DNA of 49,683 nt from an uncultured bacterium (lineage in GTDB: Bacteria > Cyanobacteriota > Vampirovibrionia > Gastranaerophilales > Gastranaerophilaceae). Where the stretch lies: assembly GCA_902766395.1 (NCBI GenBank), contig CACXDL010000030.1, positions 1 through 49,683 on the forward strand, given 5' to 3'. The notes under the pieces are model-generated. The model ran no database searches and was not told the origin of the DNA. It saw nothing but the letters and a program-made list of their open reading frames with translations. Made by a program: the position numbers and the translations under genes. Below, one piece after another: positions 44,684 to 49,683 of the stretch. Numbering within the stretch: position 1 is the stretch's first letter; each line of letters begins with the position of its first letter.

Positions 44684-45997
44684 TTATAAATTGAGAGAAT
44701 GAGAAAATAATTCTCCAACATTTTTGTTGTAATTTCTGCCGTCATCATCTGCAAAAAGATTTTTCCAGTGACTTTCACAGGTTCCATCAGTTGAATAACT
44801 TGGATTTGTCATCATTAAATGATGAGTATTTGTATCATATCTGAGAGGAAATAAGTCTTCCATTTGCATAAAACTTGCAAGTTTGTCACTTGGAAATTCG
44901 TATGCAAAAATAGAATTATGTATTCTGTGAAGTCTTTGTTCGTAGCTTCTGCCGCCGGTATCATTGTCATTTGAAACTTCGACTCCCGGAGAATATTCTT
45001 CAGAATACTTGTAATTTATTGCCTGATCTCTGACGGTATGAAAATCATCGGGCTCAATAAATCCTGTACCTGTATTTAAACCCAAATTTTTATATCTTAC
45101 AAAATCACCACTGCTTTTTTCTCCAACAAAACTCAAATGTGTTTTACCTGTTCTGCTTCTTATTTCATGCAGAATATATTGCATTTGTTCATAACTTGGC
45201 AAGGCTCCGACACCTGTATAATTTTCCATATCATAACCACCAATATGCTTTGCAGAATCAATAAATATTGCCTCAAACCCTGTATTAATTAATTCTATAT
45301 GAGCATTTAAAAACAAATCAAAATGATCAGTATTATTCCAATCAAATGTCACATCATTTCCATTATTTACCACAACCTTTATTTGATCGGCAGAAATTAC
45401 CGTTCTAAATCCCGTCTTTAATCCATGAAAATGGGCCAGATCATTAAATACAATGAATTGCTCCAATGCATTCATTTTATCTGAAATATTTGAATTAATA
45501 ATATTTTTACTAAAGCCTGCATTGAGTTTTATACCATAAATAGAATTTTCAATATCCGGAGATTTATTATATCCATCACCATAAATATTAGGAAAAATCT
45601 GAGATAAAATTATACAATTAGCCCAACTTTTTGCACTTGGCGGAATTGCAGGCAATAATTTCATTGAACTAAATAATCCGTTTTGACACTTGTTTCCAAT
45701 CATTTCTGCTATCGCACGATCATTTATTTCTATATAATTTGCCTTTACACCCCAATTATCACCATAATTTGGAGTAACTATTTCATCGGGGAAAGTTTTA
45801 TAAAAATTTCCGTCCTGATTTAAAGTCATCAAAGAATTCAGAGTATTTTTAAAAGAACGAACCAACAATTCAACAGGAGTAATTCCACCAATCCATTTGC
45901 GCATACCGGATACAAACTGGTGATCTAATGTCCAGTTATCCTGATGTAAAATAATATCTTCATTTAAAACGGTTAATAATTTATTTACTAAATTCAT
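44684..45997 (-). CDS. GH13-like TIM-barrel protein
   Basis: About 437 residues from the ATG at 45997 (a TTG two codons upstream also opens the frame). Several stretches resemble alpha-amylase family enzymes in order: LAHFHGLKTGFRTVIS, GFEAIFIDSAKHIGG with the nucleophile-like aspartate D249, and SFVGEKSSGDF with the acid/base-like E295 (numbering from the TTG). These fit beta strands 3-5 of a GH13 barrel. No signal peptide, so probably cytoplasmic. Overall similarity is low, so substrate and even activity are uncertain. Confidence 0.5.
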   Translation of the reverse strand: MNLVNKLLTVLNEDIILHQDNWTLDHQFVSGMRKWIGGITPVELLVRSFKNTLNSLMTLNQDGNFYKTFPDEIVTPNYGDNWGVKANYIEINDRAIAEMIGNKCQNGLFSSMKLLPAIPPSAKSWANCIILSQIFPNIYGDGYNKSPDIENSIYGIKLNAGFSKNIINSNISDKMNALEQFIVFNDLAHFHGLKTGFRTVISADQIKVVVNNGNDVTFDWNNTDHFDLFLNAHIELINTGFEAIFIDSAKHIGGYDMENYTGVGALPSYEQMQYILHEIRSRTGKTHLSFVGEKSSGDFVRYKNLGLNTGTGFIEPDDFHTVRDQAINYKYSEEYSPGVEVSNDNDTGGRSYEQRLHRIHNSIFAYEFPSDKLASFMQMEDLFPLRYDTNTHHLMMTNPSYSTDGTCESHWKNLFADDDGRNYNKNVGELFSHSLNL

Positions 45998-46067
45998 AAC
46001 CAATTTTAAAAAAAGAATAATATTTTAATAATACCCATTTGAATTAAATAACATCGATACAAAAATT

Positions 46068-46382
46068 TTACAACTCATCAACACAAAACTTGCCTGAACC
46101 ATCATTTAAAGGATCGTTTTCCTGTCCTTTTTTGTAATATTCTTTTATCTTTTTAAGTTCTGATTCCGAACAATAAATATTTTTGCCGAAATTTGCATTC
46201 TCAAAACATTTTTTACTTATACCACTTTGCTGTAATGATCTTGGAAAACAATCCTGAGTAAACACAGGGTCTAGAATATCTTCATCCATGTCTTGTTTTT
46301 GTAAACTATTTAGAACAAAATTAATAGATAATACTATTGCCAATAAGATAATTAATATAAATAACACTCTTTTCAATTTCAT
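46068..46382 (-). CDS. Small membrane-anchored, cysteine-containing protein
   Basis: 104 residues. One N-terminal helix (VLFILIILLAIVLSINFVL) is followed by an acidic, periplasm-facing part with four cysteines (CFPRSL, KKCFEN, IYCSES, KFCVDEL), which could form two disulfides made by the VKOR-DsbA system. No family recognised. It is divergent from the VanX-type dipeptidase. Confidence 0.6.
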   Translation of the reverse strand: MKLKRVLFILIILLAIVLSINFVLNSLQKQDMDEDILDPVFTQDCFPRSLQQSGISKKCFENANFGKNIYCSESELKKIKEYYKKGQENDPLNDGSGKFCVDEL

Positions 46383-46433
46383 AATTCTATTATATATTAA
46401 ATATTATACTTAATTTATTTTATAGGAGTTACA

Positions 46434-47111
46434 ATGAAAAAAATAATATTAACTGTTTTATCACTTTTTTGTATCGCATCTTTCAGCCTTGCATCCCAAA
46501 TTTCTTATGATAAAAGTGATTTTGCACCAATATATACAGTAATTGACGATGCGGCTTATGATATAAGATATTATTCACCATATAATTTCACAGGGAACAA
46601 AATTAACGGTTATAAAGCACCTGTTGCTTATATGACAAAGGAATCACTACAAGCTCTATCTGTTGCAGCCGAAGATTTAAGAAAACAAGGTTACAGATTA
46701 CTTATTTGGGATTCATACAGACCGCAAAAAGCAGTTGATAATTTTGTAGAGTGGATAAATAATCCGAACGACGAAGGGGATAAATCTTTTTATCCAAATC
46801 TTAAAAAATCTGATTTATTAAAAGGTATGTATATAATGGAAAAATCAGGTCATACAAGAGGGTCAACGGTTGATTTAACATTGATAAAAAAAGACGGTTC
46901 TTTTGTAAATATGGGCGGAACATTTGATTTGTTCAGCGAAATTTCACATCCTGATTATAAGAAACTAACAAAAGAACAAAAGAGAAACAGAAAAATATTA
47001 CATGATGCAATGGTAAAAGCAGGCTTTAAAGGAATAGACTCAGAATGGTGGCATTTTACGTTAGAAAATGAGCCATATCCTGATACTTATTTTGACTTTG
47101 ACGTGGAATAA
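46434..47111 (+). CDS. Periplasmic D-Ala-D-Ala dipeptidase, VanX/DdpX family
   Basis: 225 residues with a signal peptide ending near SLA (residue 20). The zinc-binding and catalytic residues of VanX are all visible: SYRP (R96), SGHTRGSTVD (H140, D147) and SEWWHF (E204, H207). The enzyme cleaves D-alanyl-D-alanine. In organisms without a vancomycin cluster, it usually recycles peptidoglycan dipeptide, and no vanH/vanA is here. TAGGAG upstream of the start. Confidence 0.92.
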   Translation: MKKIILTVLSLFCIASFSLASQISYDKSDFAPIYTVIDDAAYDIRYYSPYNFTGNKINGYKAPVAYMTKESLQALSVAAEDLRKQGYRLLIWDSYRPQKAVDNFVEWINNPNDEGDKSFYPNLKKSDLLKGMYIMEKSGHTRGSTVDLTLIKKDGSFVNMGGTFDLFSEISHPDYKKLTKEQKRNRKILHDAMVKAGFKGIDSEWWHFTLENEPYPDTYFDFDVE

Positions 47112-47140
47112 ATGTAATATAATATTTTAGGATAAAATAT

Positions 47141-48322
47141 ATGGCAACACTAAAAACATCAATATTAGGAATAGAATTTGAAAATCCCTTTTTATTAGCT
47201 TCAGCACCACCAACTGCATCAATAGAAAGTATAGATAAAGCCTTTGAAATGGGTTGGGGAGGCGCAGTTTTAAAAACAATAACTCCCGATGATTTAGAAA
47301 TGTTTGAAGCAAGTCCTCGTTATGCAACAATAAAAGAAAATGGTAAAGTAATTTGCTTACAGAATATAGAATTATTAAGCCATGAAACAATTCAATATTG
47401 GGTTGAAGGAATTAAATATCTTAAAAAGAAGCATCCGACAAAAGTTATAATTGCAAGTATAATGGCACCTGTTGAACGCAAAAAATGGCAAAATATTGTT
47501 AAAAAATTAAATGAAACCCCAATTGATGCCTATGAACTTAATTTTTCCTGTCCTCATGGTATGCCTGAAAGAAATATCGGTATGGCAATAGGAACAAATA
47601 CTGATATATCAATTCTTATAACTTCATGGGTAAAATCTGTTGCCACAAAGCCTGTTTTTGTTAAATTAACCCCAAATGTAACAGATATAACATGGATTGC
47701 AAAAGCAATTGAAAATGCTGAAGCAGATGGTTTTGCAGCAATAAACACTGTTCAGAGCTTTTTGGGTATAGATTTAGATACGTTAGAGCCTGTTCTAAAT
47801 ATTGACGGACACTCAACTTACGGAGGTTTATCGGGCGAAGCTGTTAAACCTATAGGATTTAGATGTGTAGCTCAATTAAGACAAAATTCTGATTTACCAA
47901 TACTTGGTATGGGTGGAATTTCTAACTGGCAAGATGCCGCACAATATATTGCACTTGGCTCTGATGCCGTTCAAATCTGTACAGAAGTAATGATAAACGG
48001 ATACGGTATTATTAACGGGTTAAAATCAGGGTTGCTAAATTATTTGGAATCAAAAGGATTTGATAGTATATCAGATTTGAAAAATATCGCCATTCCAAAA
48101 ATTACTTCACATGAAAAACTCAACAAGAAATCTCATCTTTATCCTTCAATAGATAAAGAGAAATGTGTGTCTTGCGGCAAATGTGTAAAAATATGTTCCG
48201 AATCAGAATATCATGCATTAAATCTTGATAAAAATTGCGTAAACCTGAATAAAGAATCATGCGCAGGATGCTCATTATGCAGCCACATATGCCCAAAAGA
48301 AGCCATCAAAATGTGCTGCTAA
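47141..48322 (+). CDS. preA: PreA-like dihydropyrimidine dehydrogenase subunit
   Basis: 393 residues. A dihydroorotate-dehydrogenase-like barrel binding FMN (VFVKLTPNVTDI, AINTVQSF, LSGEAVKPIGFR, LGMGGISNWQDA) is fused at residues about 340-390 to two [4Fe-4S] ferredoxin motifs (CVSCGKCVKIC and CAGCSLCSHIC). This is the layout of PreA, which with PreT reduces uracil and thymine. No preT neighbour is seen. A uridine phosphorylase (udp) elsewhere in the window would supply uracil. Related enzymes act on other substrates. Confidence 0.83.
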   Translation: MATLKTSILGIEFENPFLLASAPPTASIESIDKAFEMGWGGAVLKTITPDDLEMFEASPRYATIKENGKVICLQNIELLSHETIQYWVEGIKYLKKKHPTKVIIASIMAPVERKKWQNIVKKLNETPIDAYELNFSCPHGMPERNIGMAIGTNTDISILITSWVKSVATKPVFVKLTPNVTDITWIAKAIENAEADGFAAINTVQSFLGIDLDTLEPVLNIDGHSTYGGLSGEAVKPIGFRCVAQLRQNSDLPILGMGGISNWQDAAQYIALGSDAVQICTEVMINGYGIINGLKSGLLNYLESKGFDSISDLKNIAIPKITSHEKLNKKSHLYPSIDKEKCVSCGKCVKICSESEYHALNLDKNCVNLNKESCAGCSLCSHICPKEAIKMCC

Positions 48323-48368
48323 GTTATGTAACTAAACAAAACAAGCAAGCCGATAATATTAACTACCG

Positions 48369-48815
48369 CTATTTTTTCATATATTCAACAGCGTCAAAAT
48401 TATCGGGATTTGCGTCCGGAACAAAATCAAATATAAGTAATTTACCATTATCGAAAGAACCTGTAATAAGGTTCTTTTGAGCAGATTTGATTTTGAATAT
48501 TTCGTCAGGTTCCTCACTGCCGCCAAATTTAAACTTCACACTATCAACAGTTTGCACACAGGAAAACGGTAATCCGATACCCATTTTGCTATCTTCTGTG
48601 CGACCTGAATTTTCATCATAAAAAATATAGAAATAAAATTGATTTGAATCTTTATCCGGAGAATAACTTTTATATACTCCTTTGTGAAAATATGCCTTTG
48701 TTTCAGCTTTTTGTTTCAACAAACTGCCATGTTTAATACCTGTACAACCTGTCACAAAACCAATCAACACAACAATCGGTATAATAAATGCCAATAATTT
48801 TATTATTTTTTTCAT
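48369..48815 (-). CDS. Lipoprotein of unknown function
   Basis: 148 residues from the ATG at 48815 (MKKIIKLL), chosen over 48842 because it gives a normal lipoprotein signal and has GGAAA upstream. The lipobox is FVTGC, with Cys near residue 23, so the mature protein is lipidated. The mature part is beta-rich (YFYIFYDEN, VKFKFGG). No family recognised. It is 59 nt downstream of the secreted cupin on the same strand and might share its transcript. Confidence 0.7.
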   Translation of the reverse strand: MKKIIKLLAFIIPIVVLIGFVTGCTGIKHGSLLKQKAETKAYFHKGVYKSYSPDKDSNQFYFYIFYDENSGRTEDSKMGIGLPFSCVQTVDSVKFKFGGSEEPDEIFKIKSAQKNLITGSFDNGKLLIFDFVPDANPDNFDAVEYMKK

Positions 48816-48873
48816 AAAATTTTTCCAAAATATTGAATTCACAAAGTTTTGATTAACGAAAATGAATATTTAG

Positions 48874-49287
48874 TTATTTATTTACAGATAACGGAGTTCC
48901 TATTTCGCCAATATAAAAAACTACAAGTTCAACAGGCTCTTTTCCGGTATTTTTACCATAATGATATTTCCCGACTAACTCAGGTAAAACTTCACCTTCG
49001 TGAAGGGTTATTTCTTTATTATCATCAGTAATAACAGTTAAAGTACCTTTTTTTACATATGCAATATTTACCAAATCGTGTTTGTGCATAGGTAATTCTT
49101 CATTGACATTTATAATAATTTTCAATACCGTAACTTCCGGTTTTTTTATTTTTAATTTTTTATAACTTGTATTATCCCAGGTAGAAGTTGTTTTTAATAA
49201 TACATCTTTTTGCGCAGAAAATGACACATTTGCCGTACATAAAATCATTGCGAAAAATATAACCATCATTTTTATAACTTTATTCAT
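48874..49287 (-). CDS. Secreted cupin-domain protein
   Basis: 137 residues. Signal peptide (MVIFFAMILCTANVSFSA). The rest is a single cupin barrel with the first metal motif around PMHKHDLVNIAYVKKGTLTV and a Gly/Glu segment HEGEVLPE. Such domains bind small molecules or metals, or act as dioxygenases. Function not predictable. It is upstream of the lipoprotein gene. Confidence 0.75.
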   Translation of the reverse strand: MNKVIKMMVIFFAMILCTANVSFSAQKDVLLKTTSTWDNTSYKKLKIKKPEVTVLKIIINVNEELPMHKHDLVNIAYVKKGTLTVITDDNKEITLHEGEVLPELVGKYHYGKNTGKEPVELVVFYIGEIGTPLSVNK

Positions 49288-49371
49288 ATCTTTTAATCCC
49301 CCTAATTTAAATACTTAAACCTGAAAATATAATACATCAAATTTTTATTAAATTCTATATATAAAATTACA

Positions 49372-49400
49372 GACCGATAACAAATGTCATCGGTTTTTTA
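49372..49400 (+). terminator. Hairpin with T-run, plus strand, no matching CDS
   Basis: ACCGAT, a 10-nt interior (itself partly pairing), ATCGGT, then TTTTTTATTT on the plus strand. The nearby genes are on the minus strand, so either an unannotated plus-strand transcript ends here or the hairpin came with the tRNA 3'-end copy at 49403. Confidence 0.5.
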
Positions 49401-49402
49401 TT

Positions 49403-49418
49403 TGGAGGATAGGGGACT
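49403..49418 (-). repeat. 16-nt copy of the tRNA-Ala 3' end
   Basis: TGGAGGATAGGGGACT here is identical to 49637-49652, the 3' end of tRNA-Ala. The copies are direct and 234 bp apart. This is the form of a tRNA-borne attachment site or a partial tRNA duplicate. No integrase is in the window. Confidence 0.7.
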
Positions 49419-49596
49419 TGTCTTTGATTTTGCTGTCTCTCGGACGAGTGATTTGCTTAACTTCGTTGCCACAAATCATCGTCCTCACATACTCGAGTTC
49501 CGCTCACCTTGACAGGCTCGACTTCACTCTTACGCAAAATCCGCCGAACTCCTAAACAAGCTTCGCTCGGATGACTTTTCGTCCTACTAACACTAT
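49419..49596. other. GC-richer spacer with inverted repeats between the two tRNA 3' ends
   Basis: About 180 bp, visibly richer in G and C than its surroundings, without an ORF. It contains GGACGAgTGATTTG and CAAATCATCGTCC as imperfect inverted arms, and further CTCGAGT and GGATGAC...CGTCC pieces. It may be a repeat element or a structured RNA. I do not recognise it. Confidence 0.4.
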
Positions 49597-49637
49597 AAAA
49601 AAATTGAACATAGAACTAAGTCTATGTTCAATTTTTT
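49597..49637. terminator. Terminator after tRNA-Ala
   Basis: Twelve-bp perfect stem ATTGAACATAGA (49603-49614) / TCTATGTTCAAT (49621-49632), loop ACTAAG, flanked by A- and T-runs on both sides. On the minus strand it directly follows the tRNA-Ala 3' end. Confidence 0.88.
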
Positions 49638-49683
49638 GGAGGATAGGGGACTCGAACTCCTGACCCTCTGCGTGCAAAGCAGA
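49637..49683 (-). tRNA. tRNA-Ala(TGC), 5' half beyond window
   Basis: The minus strand gives anticodon stem TCTGC/GCAGA with loop TTTGCAC (anticodon TGC), variable loop AGGTC, T-arm AGGAG-TTCGAGT-CCCCT and acceptor strand ATCCTCC with discriminator A at 49637. No CCA is encoded. The D-arm and 5' acceptor strand lie outside. A terminator follows directly, so this gene is not in the usual 16S-23S spacer. Confidence 0.92.

Noticed and set aside
46434-47111. A vancomycin-resistance cluster
   Set aside because: Only the VanX-type dipeptidase is present. There is no VanH, ligase, VanR or VanS, so a housekeeping recycling role is more likely.

Overview
The window looks like a chromosomal segment from a low-GC, fermentative, diderm (Gram-negative) bacterium. 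My best inference is a gut-type member of Vampirovibrionia/'Melainabacteria' (Gastranaerophilales), the non-photosynthetic sister group of Cyanobacteria. The diderm envelope is shown by BamA, Skp, LptB, an LptF/LptG permease, a heptosyltransferase-like GT9 and an MlaA domain. The cyanobacterial affinity is suggested by a VKOR-DsbA fusion, an Omp85 with three POTRA domains and a RecG with a long N-terminal extension. Anaerobic fermentation is shown by a pyruvate formate-lyase operon, and oxygen defence by a flavodiiron protein next to a ferritin. The lineage call is inference from gene content only.

Layout. 1-250: a tRNA-Leu(GAG) running off the left edge, preceded by a compact structured RNA element with a consensus -10 box. 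251-3505: pfl operon, in which pyruvate formate-lyase is split into a 694-residue catalytic subunit and a separate glycyl-radical subunit with a Ser-rich tail, followed by pflA. 3691-9242: unknown lineage-type proteins around a flavodiiron/ferritin operon. 9245-14045: bamA-skp-udp operon ending in a soluble protein that carries an FlhA/SctV-type cytoplasmic export-gate domain. 14109-19128: rsmI, then a divergent lptB-lptF/G-phosphodiester glycosidase-acyltransferase-DUF1284 run. 19134-25843: tandem WYL regulators, der, GT9, recG. 25844-26471: a 628-bp gap holding a probable GGA-rich small RNA with a terminator. 26472-34456: anmK, secA, TPR proteins, queH and the VKOR-DsbA fusion. 34594-38219: a stand-alone MshEN-like protein, asparaginase II, a small unknown, an XRE/zinc-ribbon regulator and panE. 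38307-49287: HD-domain protein, a second GGGA-repeat RNA candidate, an MlaA domain fused to an alpha/beta hydrolase, GNAT-like, HPP-like, a decayed hexapeptide transferase, acyl-ACP thioesterase, a GH13-like protein, VanX-type dipeptidase, PreA-like oxidoreductase, a lipoprotein and a secreted cupin. 49288-49683: a tRNA-Ala(TGC) running off the right edge and a 16-nt copy of its 3' end 234 bp away.

Main points for follow-up: (1) the two-subunit pyruvate formate-lyase; (2) the FlhA_C-like protein lacking the membrane domain; (3) the MlaA-hydrolase fusion; (4) a recurrent N-terminal motif (I/S-S/Y-F-x-A/G after an Asn-rich lead) in several otherwise unrelated unknown proteins; (5) two GGA-repeat, terminator-ended RNA candidates together with GGGGA Shine-Dalgarno regions on some genes, which would fit a CsrA-type decoy circuit, although no csrA is in the window.
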